This document shows positions 19,920 through 28,833 of a stretch of DNA of 64,000 bases, piece after piece. The stretch spans positions 1,909,222 to 1,973,221 of the forward strand of contig NZ_LMGA01000001.1 in the NCBI RefSeq assembly GCF_001427025.1, written 5' to 3'. Made by a program: the position numbers and the translations under genes. Position 1 is the first letter of the stretch. Every line of letters starts with the position of its first letter. The notes beneath the pieces were generated by a model. It was not told the origin of the DNA. It made no database searches and saw nothing but the letters and a program-made list of their open reading frames with translations. This stretch comes from Mesorhizobium sp. Root554 (GTDB lineage Bacteria > Pseudomonadota > Alphaproteobacteria > Rhizobiales > Rhizobiaceae).

Positions 19920-19937
19920 GGCGGCCGAAAGGCCGCC
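19920..19937 (-). terminator. Hairpin terminator of ilvE
   Basis: A GGCGGCC / GGCCGCC stem with a 4-base loop, read on the minus strand, is followed by TGCTTTT and lies 28 bases behind the ilvE stop. Confidence 0.65.
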
Positions 19938-19965
19938 AAAAACCGCGAAAAATGGCGGATTTGTG

Positions 19966-20856
19966 CTATTCCGCAGCTACCGCATGCTTGGGTTGCACGA
20001 TGGCATAGTAATCGTTCATCAAAGTCTTGGCGATTTCACCCACGACGAATCGATGCGGACCGATCTCCGACACAGGGGTGACCTCGGCGGCGGTTCCCGA
20101 CAGGAAGCACTGCTCGAAACCTTCCAGTTCCTCCGGCATGATGGCGCGCTCGTGGACTTCTATCCCCCGATCGCGGGCCAATCCCATGATGGTCCGGCGG
20201 GTGATGCCGTCAAGGAAGCAATCCGCCGTCGGCGTATGCAGTTGCCCATCCTTGACGAAGAAGATGTTCGCTCCGGTTGCTTCTGCGACCTGGCCGCGCC
20301 AATCCAGCATCAAGGCGTCCGCGTAGCCTTTCGCTTCCGCCGCATGTTTGGAGATGGTGCAGATCGTATAGAGGCCGCAGGCCTTCGACCGGGAGGGCGC
20401 GGTGAGAGGATCCGGACGGCGATACTCCGCCATGCAGAGCCTTATGCCTTTCAGCTTCTGCGCCGGGTCGAAATAGCTGGACCATTCCCAGGCGGCGACG
20501 GCGCAGTTGATGCGCGTCTCCTGCGCCGCGACGCCCAGTTGTTCGCTGCCGCGCCAGGCGATCGGCCTCACATAGGCGTTCCGCAGTCCCTGCTTGCGCA
20601 CCAGTTCGCTGCAGGCGTCATTCAGTTCGGTGACCGAATACGGAATCTCAAAGCCGAGGATACGGGCTGACTCATGCAGGCGTTCCGAATGCTCATTCAG
20701 CTTGAAAATTTCCCCGCCATAGGCCCGTTCGCCCTCGAACACCGCGCTGGCGTAGTGAAGCCCGTGCGTGAGAACGTGGATCTTGGCGTCGGCCCATTTG
20801 ACGAACTCACCGTTCATCCAGATGAAGCCTTCGCGCTGGTCGAAGCCTGTTGCCAT
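19966..20856 (-). CDS. ilvE: Branched-chain amino acid aminotransferase
   Basis: A class-IV PLP aminotransferase of 296 residues from the ATG at 20856, which follows GGGAGGG. The PLP Lys is expected at K158 (SRSKACGLY). Family blocks HGLHYASAVFEGERAY, YVRPIAWRG, EATGANIFFVKDG, FLDGITRRTI and the end FEQCFLSGTAAEVTPVSEIG are all present. It transfers amino groups between Leu, Ile or Val and 2-oxoglutarate, the last step of their synthesis. A GC-rich hairpin (20869-20883) sits just upstream of the ribosome binding site in the leader. It is divergent from a MarR regulator. Confidence 0.95.
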   Translation of the reverse strand: MATGFDQREGFIWMNGEFVKWADAKIHVLTHGLHYASAVFEGERAYGGEIFKLNEHSERLHESARILGFEIPYSVTELNDACSELVRKQGLRNAYVRPIAWRGSEQLGVAAQETRINCAVAAWEWSSYFDPAQKLKGIRLCMAEYRRPDPLTAPSRSKACGLYTICTISKHAAEAKGYADALMLDWRGQVAEATGANIFFVKDGQLHTPTADCFLDGITRRTIMGLARDRGIEVHERAIMPEELEGFEQCFLSGTAAEVTPVSEIGPHRFVVGEIAKTLMNDYYAIVQPKHAVAAE

Positions 20857-21036
20857 GATAACCCTCCCGCGGGCGCCGCCCGCATTTTCCCGGTTTCGAT
20901 TCAGTCGCCTGCGCGGCTGGCCAAGCACAAGGACAGGCGGCGAAACGGAACCTCACGATGTTCTGAAAAAGCAACGCTGGCTTGCCTTTTCGTTCGCAAT
21001 CGGCCCTAAAGCTTGACGAAAATTACCAGTGCCCGA

Positions 21037-21065
21037 AAAATATGTCAATAATGCTGACATATTTT
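21037..21065. promoter_or_regulatory. Likely MarR operator, 11-bp inverted repeat
   Basis: AAAATATGTCA and TGACATATTTT form a perfect inverted repeat with a 7-base spacer, 16 bases before the ATG of the MarR gene. A CTTGAC element at 21012-21017 lies upstream and could be the -35. Repression of the regulator by its own product, and perhaps of the two-component genes behind it, is likely. It is about 180 bases from ilvE, so control of ilvE is less certain. Confidence 0.65.
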
Positions 21066-21081
21066 GTGCCGCAGGAAACCC

Positions 21082-21594
21082 ATGAGCGACCAAACAGACG
21101 CAGTTGCCACCCCGATCAGGACAGCGGTAGCCGACGACGACGGAATCGATTTCACCCTCATAGAGCTGTTTTTCTTCGCCTATCGCGACTTCACGTCCGA
21201 CCCCGACGAAATCCTCACGGATTATGGCTTTGGCCGCGCCCATCACCGGGTGCTTCACTTCGTCAACCGCCGGCCTGGGCTGACGGTAGCCGAGCTCCTG
21301 GATGTGCTGAAGATAACCAAGCAGTCCCTGGCGCGCGTCCTGAAGGAGTTGATCGACACCGGACATGTCGTCCAGTTGCAAGGTCCCAAGGACCGCCGCC
21401 AGCGTGAACTCTACCCTACCGCCAAGGGCAGGGCGCTGGCCCTGGTGCTGGCAAAGCCACAGTCGCGCCGCATCCATGCTGCATTGAAGGAGGCGAGTGC
21501 CGGACAGAGGGACTCGATCGAGCGCTTCCTCAAAGCTATGGTCAATCCAGAACTAAGAGCCCAGATCGACATTGTGCCGAAGAATGCAGGTTGA
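21082..21594 (+). CDS. MarR-family transcriptional regulator
   Basis: A 170-residue winged-helix protein: HHRVLHFVNRRPGLTVAELLDVL, the recognition helix TKQSLARVLKELIDTGHVVQ, and the wing QGPKDRRQRELYPTAKG. The ATG at 21082 is used because an alternative TTG at 21064 falls inside the operator palindrome. Acidic N-terminal residues (AVADDDGIDF) precede the dimer helices. It is followed after one base by the response regulator gene, so the three-gene run MarR, response regulator and histidine kinase is probably one transcript. Confidence 0.88.
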   Translation: MSDQTDAVATPIRTAVADDDGIDFTLIELFFFAYRDFTSDPDEILTDYGFGRAHHRVLHFVNRRPGLTVAELLDVLKITKQSLARVLKELIDTGHVVQLQGPKDRRQRELYPTAKGRALALVLAKPQSRRIHAALKEASAGQRDSIERFLKAMVNPELRAQIDIVPKNAG

Positions 21595-21595
21595 A

Positions 21596-22336
21596 ATGCA
21601 GGATCAGGACGAAACGATGGAAAGCAATGACAGGATCGAGCATCCGTCAATGCCTGACGACGACGCGCCGCATCTGCTCGTGGTCGATGACGATACCCGT
21701 ATCCGCAATCTTCTGAAGCAGTATCTCAGCGAGAACGGCTTCCGCGTCACCGTCGCCGGCAATGCGGAGGACGCGCGACGCAAGCTCGTCGGGCTCGACT
21801 TCGACCTGCTGGTGCTGGACGTCATGATGCCGGGCGAAAGCGGCGTCGACCTGACCAAGTCGCTGCGGACGGAAAAGAACGTCCCCATCCTGATGCTGAC
21901 GGCGCTTTCCGAGACGGACAATCGCATCACCGGACTGGAGGCCGGGGCCGACGACTATCTGCCGAAGCCTTTCGATCCCCGTGAGCTGATCCTGCGCATA
22001 AACAGCATCCTGCGCCGCGGCGGACCGGCGGCGACGCCGAAGGTCGAGCAGCTTGTTTTCGGGCCCTACACGTTCCAGATCGCCAAGCGCGAGCTCAAGC
22101 GTGGCGGAGAGGCCCTGAAACTGACCGACCGGGAGCAGGAAATCCTGGCGATATTCGCCGCCCGGGCCGGGGAAACCATACCCCGCCATGAGCTGGTCGG
22201 CGACGATTCCGAGGTCGGCGAGCGGACCATCGACGTCCAGATCAACCGCTTGCGCCGCAAGATCGAGCGCGACCCGTCCAACCCCGTCTGGCTGCAGACC
22301 GTGCGCGGTATTGGGTATCGCCTCAGCGTGGAATAG
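21596..22336 (+). CDS. OmpR-family response regulator
   Basis: A receiver domain (about residues 20-135, acceptor Asp at D75 in LLVLDVMMPG, Lys in YLPKPF) is followed by an OmpR-type winged-helix domain (VGERTIDVQINRLRRKIE, TVRGIGYRLSVE). The start may be the ATG at 21596 or at 21617; both have weak sites. The DNA-binding end resembles the CenR/OmpR group of alphaproteobacteria, where CenK-CenR controls envelope integrity. That assignment is a guess. The partner kinase follows 47 bases later. Confidence 0.93.
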   Translation: MQDQDETMESNDRIEHPSMPDDDAPHLLVVDDDTRIRNLLKQYLSENGFRVTVAGNAEDARRKLVGLDFDLLVLDVMMPGESGVDLTKSLRTEKNVPILMLTALSETDNRITGLEAGADDYLPKPFDPRELILRINSILRRGGPAATPKVEQLVFGPYTFQIAKRELKRGGEALKLTDREQEILAIFAARAGETIPRHELVGDDSEVGERTIDVQINRLRRKIERDPSNPVWLQTVRGIGYRLSVE

Positions 22337-22383
22337 AATAGACCCACCGCCTTCCCGGCGGATGTTCCGCCAACGGTAGGACA

Positions 22384-23796
22384 ATGGCGACAAGCGAATT
22401 GCAGGGCCCGCAGCCGACCGACCTCGGCGCACGCATCATGCGTGCGGTGAAGGGCCTGCCGCGCAACTGGAGCCGCTTCTGGCGGCTCGTTTCGCTCTAT
22501 ATGCCGAAGCGGCTTTACGCGCGCTCGCTCATCATCGTCATCGCGCCGATGATCCTGCTGCAATCGGTCATCGCCTTCGTCTTCATGGAAAAGCACTGGC
22601 AGACAGTGACGCAACGCCTGTCGCAGGCCGTCACGCGCGATATCGCCGCCGTCATCGACCTGGTCGAAACCTATCCGCACGATGCCGACTACGCCAACAT
22701 CATCCGCATCGCCCAGGACCGCATGCAGATGAAGGTCGATCTGTTGCCGCCGGATCCCCTGCCTGCGCCAGGTCCAAAGCCGTTTTTCTCCATCCTCGAC
22801 CAGACCATGTCGGCCGAGATAACCCGGCAGATCAACCGGCCTTTCTGGATCGACACCGTCGGCAATTCTAACATCGTCGAGGTTCGTATCCAGCTGGAGA
22901 ACAAGGTGCTGCGCGTCTTCGTCCGGCGCAGCCAGGCCTACGCCTCCAACACGCACATCTTCCTGATCTGGATGGTCGGTACGTCGCTTGTCCTGCTGTT
23001 CATCGCCATTCCCTTCCTGCGCAACCAGATAAGGCCGATCCTGGCGCTCACCGAGGCCGCGGAAAGCTTCGGCAAGGGCCGGCCGATGCCGCAGAACTTC
23101 CGCCCGCGCGGCGCCGAGGAGGTTCGCAGGGCCGGCTTTGCCTTCATCCAGATGCGCGAACGCATCGAGCGGCAGATCGAGCAGCGCACGGCCATGCTGA
23201 CCGGCGTCAGCCACGATCTGCGCACCATCCTGACGCGCTTCAAGCTGCAACTGGCGCTGAGCGGCAGCAAGGCGGATGCCAAGGCGCTCAACCAGGATAT
23301 CGACGACATGCAGTCGATGCTGCAGGGTTATCTGGATTTCGCGCGCGGCGAAGCGTCGGAAGACACTGGCGAGTTCGATCTCGGCGTTTATTTCCAGAAA
23401 CTCGGCGAGGAGGCCAAGCTCCACGGCCGCAAGCTGTCGACATCCGTCAAGGGCGATCGCAAGGTCCATGTGCGCCCGCATGCCTTTTCCCGGCTTCTCG
23501 GCAACGTCGCCGGCAACGCCTTCCGTTATGCCGAAAAGATCGACATTCACGCCGATCACAGCGGCGGCACGCTCACCGTCACCGTCGATGACAATGGCCC
23601 CGGCATTCCCGCGAACAGGCGCGACGAAGTCTTCAAACCCTTCGTGCGGCTGGACGAGGCGCGCAATCTCGACGCCAGCGGAACCGGCCTCGGTCTTTCC
23701 ATCGCCCGCGACATCGCGCGCAGCCATGGCGGTGACATAACCCTTGAGGACAGCCCTCTGGGCGGCCTGCGCGCGCTGATCAAGGTCCCGGCCTGA
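22384..23796 (+). CDS. Sensor histidine kinase, EnvZ-like, with HAMP domain
   Basis: A 470-residue inner-membrane kinase. Helices lie near 48-70 (SLIIVIAPMILLQSVIAFVFM) and 195-217, and they enclose a periplasmic sensor of about 125 residues with a Pro-rich loop (PPDPLPAPGPKP). HAMP follows, then the H box GVSHDLRT (H277), the N box LLGNVAGNAFRYA, G1 DDNGPGIP, the F box VFKPF and G2 GTGLGLS. It should phosphorylate the response regulator encoded just upstream. Its signal is unknown. The N-terminus before helix 1 is long, about 45 cytoplasmic residues. Confidence 0.95.
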   Translation: MATSELQGPQPTDLGARIMRAVKGLPRNWSRFWRLVSLYMPKRLYARSLIIVIAPMILLQSVIAFVFMEKHWQTVTQRLSQAVTRDIAAVIDLVETYPHDADYANIIRIAQDRMQMKVDLLPPDPLPAPGPKPFFSILDQTMSAEITRQINRPFWIDTVGNSNIVEVRIQLENKVLRVFVRRSQAYASNTHIFLIWMVGTSLVLLFIAIPFLRNQIRPILALTEAAESFGKGRPMPQNFRPRGAEEVRRAGFAFIQMRERIERQIEQRTAMLTGVSHDLRTILTRFKLQLALSGSKADAKALNQDIDDMQSMLQGYLDFARGEASEDTGEFDLGVYFQKLGEEAKLHGRKLSTSVKGDRKVHVRPHAFSRLLGNVAGNAFRYAEKIDIHADHSGGTLTVTVDDNGPGIPANRRDEVFKPFVRLDEARNLDASGTGLGLSIARDIARSHGGDITLEDSPLGGLRALIKVPA

Positions 23797-23902
23797 TCCG
23801 TCACGCCGGTTTCATCCGCCCGTCATGAAAGCATGATGAACAGCGCACATGCAGCGCTGAATCTCCACGATTCGCGTGCCGATCCGACAGGAGACGGTTG
23901 TC

Positions 23903-24961
23903 ATGCGCATACTGATGGTCACCGATGCCTGGAAACCGCAGGTAAACGGCGTGGTTCACACGCTGGAGCGCCTGTCGGAGACGCTCCAGGGGCTCGGCAT
24001 CGAAACCGAGTTCCTGACCCCGAACATCTTCCGCACCTTGCCTTTGCCGACCTATCCCGACATCCGGCTGGCATTGACGACGCCCGGCAACGTCGCGCGT
24101 CTCATCGAAAGGGCCGCTGCCGATCATATCCATATCGTCACCGAAGGCCCCCTCGGCCTGATGGCGCGCCGCTATTGCCGCAAGGTAGGCCGGCCGTTCA
24201 CGACCAGCTACCACACCCGCTTCCCGGAATATCTGAGCGCCCGCCTGCCGGTCCCGGAAGCCTGGGCCTATGGGTGGTTGCGCAACTTCCACAATTCCGG
24301 GCAGGGCACGCTGGTCGCCACGCAATCGCTGGCCGACGATCTCGCCGAGAAAGGCTTCAACAAGCTGAGGCCATGGACGCGCGGCGTCGATATCGAGCAT
24401 TTCAAACCGGAAAAGCGCCGCGATCTGGGTTTCCCCGGACCGATCTTCCTTTGTGTCGGCCGTGTCGCCGTCGAGAAGAACCTGCCGGCTTTTCTTGACT
24501 TGGATCTGCCAGGCAGCAAGGTCATCGTCGGTGACGGACCCGAATTCGCCAGGCTGAAGGCAAAATATCCCGGCGCCCATTTCCTCGGTCATCAGCCGAG
24601 CGCCCGATTGGCGGAGATTTATGCGTCCGCCGACGTCTTCGTGTTCCCGAGCCGGACCGACACCTTCGGCAACGTCATCATCGAGGCACTCGCCAGTGGT
24701 ACGCCGGTCGCGGCCTATCCGGTAACCGGCCCCATCGACATCGTCGGCGACGGGATTGGAGGGGTTGTGTCGGATGACCTTCGGGCGGCCGCGCTTGCAG
24801 CGCTGGACGTTGACCGCGGCGAAGCGCGCGAGCGCGCCCTGCGCTATTCGTGGAAAACCTGCGCCGAAATGTTCATGGCGACGGTTCACGAGGCCCTGGC
24901 AACCGGAGCGGAAGAGCACCTCCGGAACACAGACCGCCCGTTGGTGCAATCGGCAGGTTAG
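23903..24961 (+). CDS. GT4-family glycosyltransferase (lipid or mannosyl transferase-like)
   Basis: About 352 residues from the ATG at 23903, after AGGAGA. The N-terminal Rossmann domain begins MRILMVTDAWKPQVNGVV, the GT-B hinge is near 165, and the C-terminal domain holds LCVGRVAVEKN, VGDGPEFARL and the nucleotide-sugar motif ADVFVFPSRTDTFGNVIIEALASGTPVAAYPVTGP (E-x7-E type). The closest group I know is the MgtA/SqdX-like branch, which glycosylates diacylglycerol or phosphatidylinositol. In rhizobia and Agrobacterium such enzymes make membrane glycolipids under phosphate limitation. The acceptor here is unknown. Confidence 0.88.
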   Translation: MRILMVTDAWKPQVNGVVHTLERLSETLQGLGIETEFLTPNIFRTLPLPTYPDIRLALTTPGNVARLIERAAADHIHIVTEGPLGLMARRYCRKVGRPFTTSYHTRFPEYLSARLPVPEAWAYGWLRNFHNSGQGTLVATQSLADDLAEKGFNKLRPWTRGVDIEHFKPEKRRDLGFPGPIFLCVGRVAVEKNLPAFLDLDLPGSKVIVGDGPEFARLKAKYPGAHFLGHQPSARLAEIYASADVFVFPSRTDTFGNVIIEALASGTPVAAYPVTGPIDIVGDGIGGVVSDDLRAAALAALDVDRGEARERALRYSWKTCAEMFMATVHEALATGAEEHLRNTDRPLVQSAG

Positions 24962-24986
24962 AACCCGTCAAAGATCACGAAATCGG

Positions 24987-25346
24987 TTAGAACAGCCGCC
25001 CGCCGTTCGGCACCTTGAGATCGATGGCGCCGAGCACGACCGCCCCCTCGTCGTCCGGAAAGCCGAGCGTAAGCACCTCGGACATGACCGGCCCGATCTG
25101 GCGCGGCGGAAAGTTCACCACCGCGAAAACCTGACGGCCGATGAGTTCCTCCGGCTTGTAGTGTTTGGTGATCTGCGCCGAGGATTTCTTGACGCCTATG
25201 ATCGGGCCGAAATCGATCTTCAGCTTGATTGCCGGCTTGCGTGCCTCGGGAAACGGCTCCGCTTCGACGATGGTGCCGGCGCGGATGTCGACCTTGTCGA
25301 AATCCGCTAAACTGATCTCGGTCTTGGGCTGGCTGTCCGAACTCAT
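24987..25346 (-). CDS. csaA: CsaA-like tRNA-binding protein
   Basis: A 119-residue protein from the ATG at 25346, made of a single OB-fold tRNA-binding domain: [63 protein letters not shown] and the end [10 protein letters not shown]. This is the pattern of CsaA, an export-linked chaperone related to the C-terminal domain of MetRS. It probably binds tRNA as a dimer. It is convergent with the glycosyltransferase gene. Confidence 0.88.
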   Translation of the reverse strand: MSSDSQPKTEISLADFDKVDIRAGTIVEAEPFPEARKPAIKLKIDFGPIIGVKKSSAQITKHYKPEELIGRQVFAVVNFPPRQIGPVMSEVLTLGFPDDEGAVVLGAIDLKVPNGGRLF

Positions 25347-25380
25347 GCGGATCACCTCTTTGGAACACTGCAAGCCTGCC

Positions 25381-25503
25381 CTGAAACGGCTCAGGCCGGG
25401 GCGAAAATGGAATTGGCCGAGCACCGGAGCGGAGCGTACATGAAGTACGTGAACACCGGAGCGCAGGGAAATGCCATTTGCAGCCCGGCATCACCCGTCT
25501 CAG
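25381..25503. repeat. Palindromic intergenic repeat, copy 1
   Basis: A roughly 120-bp imperfect palindrome. The outer arms pair CTGAAACGGCTCAGGCCGGG with the complement of the right end, AAATGG pairs with CCATTT, and the centre is CGTAC-ATGAA-GTACG flanked by two direct copies of CACCGGAGCG. It aligns without large gaps to the second copy at 41141-41260. It lies 10 bases behind the stop of the minus-strand ybjN gene. The layout is like ERIC-type elements, with no claim of homology. Confidence 0.75.
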
Positions 25504-25512
25504 CGCAGGCTT

Positions 25513-26013
25513 TCAGGCGTTGCCGTGCGTCTCGAACAAGACACCGGCCAGCGCGTCCTTGGCCGACGTCCCGGACCAGACGACGAACTGGAACGCCTGA
25601 AAATAGCATTCGCAGGCCTCGAGCGCCGATGACAGCAGCACCTCGACCTGTTGGCTTGAAGGCTCGACGCCTCCGGCCAGCAACAAGGACTGCCGGAACA
25701 TGATCGCGCCTTCCTGTTCCCACAGGTCGAAATGACCGAACAGCATCTGTTCGTTGATAAGCGACAGAAGCCGCATCACTTCGAGAGCACGCGCTTCGGG
25801 CACCTTGATGTCGAAGGCGCAGGCCAGATGCAGGGCCTCGAAGTCCTCCATCCAGGAGAAGGAGACTTGATATTCGGTCCAGGTACCGGCCACCGAAATC
25901 GAAATCTCGTCGTCGCCGGCGCGCTCGAACGACCAGTCGTTGTTGTGCGCCACCTGCTCGATGACGTCCACCGGATGGATCTCGCGGGAAAATTCGAGTT
26001 CGAGAAGTTCCAT
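25513..26013 (-). CDS. YbjN domain protein
   Basis: A 166-residue YbjN-family protein from the ATG at 26013: MELLELEFSREIHPVDVIEQ, the DEISISVAGTWTEYQVSFSW core, a central LHLACAFDIKVPEARALEVMR, and the GHFDLWEQEGAIMFRQSLLLAGG block. YbjN proteins adopt a chaperone-like fold related to type III secretion chaperones and have been linked to stress and motility control in enterobacteria. The upstream frame extends to 26169, but this part has no family match. The palindromic repeat follows directly behind the stop. Confidence 0.85.
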   Translation of the reverse strand: MELLELEFSREIHPVDVIEQVAHNNDWSFERAGDDEISISVAGTWTEYQVSFSWMEDFEALHLACAFDIKVPEARALEVMRLLSLINEQMLFGHFDLWEQEGAIMFRQSLLLAGGVEPSSQQVEVLLSSALEACECYFQAFQFVVWSGTSAKDALAGVLFETHGNA

Positions 26014-26332
26014 GAAATGCTTTCTGTCGTTCGAGTGGAGCGCCGCCACGCTCCGTGGAAGGCACACGACGAACAAAATTCCTGAACTCGGACGGCATGG
26101 ACTGACTGCTCGACGCATCAACCCCAGATCGATCCCACCGCCCGGTGCATGATCCGCGCTTCGAATCATGCAGCAAATTCAGTCTATTGATCGGGAGTCG
26201 CGTGACCAGCCCAATTTTTCGCATGGTGCAATTCACGTGTGGAAACCGCTGCGGCGGAGATTCACGCAACAGGTCTAAGCGATTCAGCCGAAAGCGCTTT
26301 TCAGGATCGGGCTTTGTGGAAAAGTTTAAGGA
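26014..26332. other. Gene-free stretch upstream of ybjN
   Basis: No gene is visible. An inverted repeat GCATGAT-N11-ATCATGC lies at 26147-26171, about 135 bases upstream of the ybjN start, and could be a regulator site. The rest shows nothing I can name. Confidence 0.35.
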
Positions 26333-26644
26333 TTATTTTTTGGCGCGTGGTTTCGGCGAGCCCGTGGCGCTGGTCTTTTCGGCCGTTCCAGCTTGCCCTG
26401 CGGGCCGCGCTTCCAAGGCTTCGATGCGGGCCGCCAGCTTGGCGTTTTCCTCACGCGCCTTCGTCGCCATGTCGCGCACCGCCTCGAACTCTTCGCGCTG
26501 CACAACATCCATTGAGCCAAGGATGCGTTCTGCCTGTGCCCTGACGGCGGTTTCGACTTCCCGCCTCACACCTTGCGCGGCGCCTGCCGCGTCGATAACC
26601 AGCTTGGCGAATTCATCGAGAATGCGGTTCGGTCCGGTCGACAT
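26333..26644 (-). CDS. ubiK: Ubiquinone-biosynthesis accessory factor, UbiK (BMFP) family
   Basis: A 103-residue protein with the BMFP pattern: an amphipathic N-terminal helix (PNRILDEFAKLVIDAAG), a second helix (EVETAVRAQAERILGSMDVVQREEFEAVRDM) and a C-terminal coiled coil (NAKLAARIEALEAR), then a low-complexity basic tail. UbiK helps assemble the ubiquinone-biosynthesis complex and contacts lipids. The match is to the family; the role in this organism is inferred. Confidence 0.82.
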   Translation of the reverse strand: MSTGPNRILDEFAKLVIDAAGAAQGVRREVETAVRAQAERILGSMDVVQREEFEAVRDMATKAREENAKLAARIEALEARPAGQAGTAEKTSATGSPKPRAKK

Positions 26645-26767
26645 GGCAAATCCTCGCTTGATGGAAATGACCTAGTAGCCAGCGGGCCGGATTGCAAGTT
26701 CCGCGTGCCTTGACCGCGCCAAAAGCCTGCCGCATGGTCCGCGCCGAACGCCCGCCCGGAGACCATC

Positions 26768-27637
26768 TTGAGCGAATATCTGCTTCTGCCGCTTGCCGCG
26801 CTGCCCTTTCCGCAGATCGATCCGGTCATCGTCCAGATCGGGCCGCTGGCGATCCATTGGTACGGTGTCGGCTATATCGTCGGCATCCTGTTTGCGTGGT
26901 GGTATGCCAAGCGGCTCATCACCAACACGCGGCTATGGCCACAGGGAATCCTGCCGATGAAGCCGGAAGACCTCGACGATTTCATCGTTTGGGCCGCCGT
27001 CGGCGTCGTTGTCGGTGGCCGCACCGGCTATATCCTGTTCTACGACCTGCCCCGCTATCTCGCCAATCCGCTCGATATTTTCGCCGTCTGGCAGGGCGGC
27101 ATGTCCTTCCATGGCGGCATGCTCGGAACCACCCTGGCGATGGTGCTGTTTGCCCGCTCGCGCGGCATCCATGCCTGGTCGCTCCTCGACGTCGTCGCAG
27201 CCGGCGTGCCGGTCGGGCTTGGCCTCGTGCGCGTCGCGAACTTCATCAACGACGAACTCTGGGGCCGCGTCACCGACGTGCCGTGGGCGGTGGAATTCCC
27301 GAATGGCGGCCCCTTCCCCCGGCACCCCAGTCAGATCTACGAGGCGCTGCTGGAAGGGCTCGTCCTGTTCCTGGTGCTGCGGCTGCTCACCCATTCGCGT
27401 CTCAAGCTCGGCACGCCGCGCTTCGTCGGCGGGGCTTTCATCTGCGGCTACGGCCTGTCACGCATCTTCGTCGAGTTCTTCCGCGAGCCGGATGCCCAGT
27501 TGGGATACCTTCTCGGCACCGGCTGGCTGACCATGGGCATGGTGCTGTCGACGCCGATGGTTCTGGCCGGCATATGGGCGATGGCGACCGCCCGGCCTGT
27601 CACCCAGCAGCAGCGGGCCGACCCGCAATCGGCATGA
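26768..27637 (+). CDS. lgt: Prolipoprotein diacylglyceryl transferase
   Basis: A 289-residue inner-membrane enzyme that moves diacylglycerol from phosphatidylglycerol to the lipobox Cys of prolipoproteins. Visible family blocks are [39 protein letters not shown], the signature [16 protein letters not shown] and the late [19 protein letters not shown]. Seven hydrophobic segments can be counted. The stop overlaps the next gene by 4 bp (ATGA). Confidence 0.97.
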   Translation: MSEYLLLPLAALPFPQIDPVIVQIGPLAIHWYGVGYIVGILFAWWYAKRLITNTRLWPQGILPMKPEDLDDFIVWAAVGVVVGGRTGYILFYDLPRYLANPLDIFAVWQGGMSFHGGMLGTTLAMVLFARSRGIHAWSLLDVVAAGVPVGLGLVRVANFINDELWGRVTDVPWAVEFPNGGPFPRHPSQIYEALLEGLVLFLVLRLLTHSRLKLGTPRFVGGAFICGYGLSRIFVEFFREPDAQLGYLLGTGWLTMGMVLSTPMVLAGIWAMATARPVTQQQRADPQSA

Positions 27638-28737
27638 CACGGCTTAAACGCCGCATCGTCGAACTGATCGAGGCGCTGGGCCCCATCCCGATCAGCGAAT
27701 ACATGGCGCTTTGCCTGTCTGACCCGCAGGACGGCTACTACATGACCCGCGAACCCTTCGGTCGCGGCGGGGATTTCATCACCGCGCCCGAAATCAGCCA
27801 GATGTTCGGCGAACTGATCGGCGTCTGGCTGGCGTCCGCCTGGCGCGCGCTCGGCAGTCCCGCCGATGCGCTCATCGTCGAGATCGGCCCTGGCCGCGGC
27901 ACTCTGACCAAGGACATTGCCCGCACGTTGGCGAAGATCGAACCCGATCTTGCCGCCTCCGCCCGCTTCACGCTGGTCGAAACCAGCGAGAGACTATCGC
28001 AGGTTCAGGCGCGCACGTTGGAAGGCTCGGCTGGCCGTTTCGAATGGCATAGGGACATTTCGGACCTGCCGCGCCAGCCGCTGCTTATCGTCGGCAACGA
28101 GCTTTTCGACGCCCTGCAGCTCCGCCAGTATGTCCGCACCGAAAAGGGCTGGCGCGAACGCGTGGTCAGTTTGAATGACGACGATGACCTCGCCTTCTTT
28201 GCCGGCGCGGGCTCGGTCGACCCAACCTTGCTGCCTTACGACGCGGCCACCGCCCCAACGGGCGCCATCGTCGAACTCGCACCAGCCCGGTCGGCGCTGA
28301 TGCAGAAGATCGCCGAGCGGATCGCCGCGGACGGCGGCGCCGGCCTCTTCATCGATTATGGCTATCTGCACCCGGCCGTTGGCGACACGCTGCAGGCCGT
28401 CCGCAGGCATGCGCCGGAGGACGTGCTCGCCAGTCCCGGCGAGGCCGACCTGACCGCCCATGTCGATTTCGCCGCCTTGGCATCCGTCGCACGCACTTGC
28501 GGGCTCGATCCCCGTGCCATGACACAGGGCGAATTCCTGCTCGCCATGGGGCTGCTGGAGCGCGCCGGCCAGCTTGGCGCCTCGGCTGACGACGCCGTTC
28601 GGGAACGCATTTCCGGCGAAGTCGAACGCCTTGCCGGACCTGACGCAATGGGCGACCTGTTCAAGGTTCTCGCCGTGCTGCCGCGCGGCGTCGGCGTCCC
28701 GCCCTTCCCGTCCCTGATCGATCCTTCTGTCCTTTGA
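27634..28737 (+). CDS. SAM-dependent methyltransferase, NDUFAF7/MidA family
   Basis: A 367-residue protein of the MidA family: [39 protein letters not shown], the SAM-binding [39 protein letters not shown] and [17 protein letters not shown]7 methylates an Arg in the NDUFS2 subunit of respiratory complex I, and the bacterial protein is assumed to do the same in NuoD. It starts at an ATG inside the end of lgt. A longer frame through lgt in the other phase is not used. Confidence 0.9.
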   Translation: MTRLKRRIVELIEALGPIPISEYMALCLSDPQDGYYMTREPFGRGGDFITAPEISQMFGELIGVWLASAWRALGSPADALIVEIGPGRGTLTKDIARTLAKIEPDLAASARFTLVETSERLSQVQARTLEGSAGRFEWHRDISDLPRQPLLIVGNELFDALQLRQYVRTEKGWRERVVSLNDDDDLAFFAGAGSVDPTLLPYDAATAPTGAIVELAPARSALMQKIAERIAADGGAGLFIDYGYLHPAVGDTLQAVRRHAPEDVLASPGEADLTAHVDFAALASVARTCGLDPRAMTQGEFLLAMGLLERAGQLGASADDAVRERISGEVERLAGPDAMGDLFKVLAVLPRGVGVPPFPSLIDPSVL

Positions 28738-28833
28738 AATTGACTTTTCGCGCCGCCCTGCCGCACTGTCGCCCACCGCAAACGGGTCGATGCCATGCTT
28801 GACGAAACAGCTTTGGGGAACAACAAAGCGGCA

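Noticed and set aside
25391..25497. CRISPR-like reading of the repeat with its two inner CCGGAGCG copies
   Set aside because: There are only two short copies inside one palindrome and no spacers or cas genes.
26692..27633. Upstream extension of the NDUFAF7-like frame through lgt
   Set aside because: The overlapping lgt is unmistakable and the ATG at 27634 begins exactly where the family begins.
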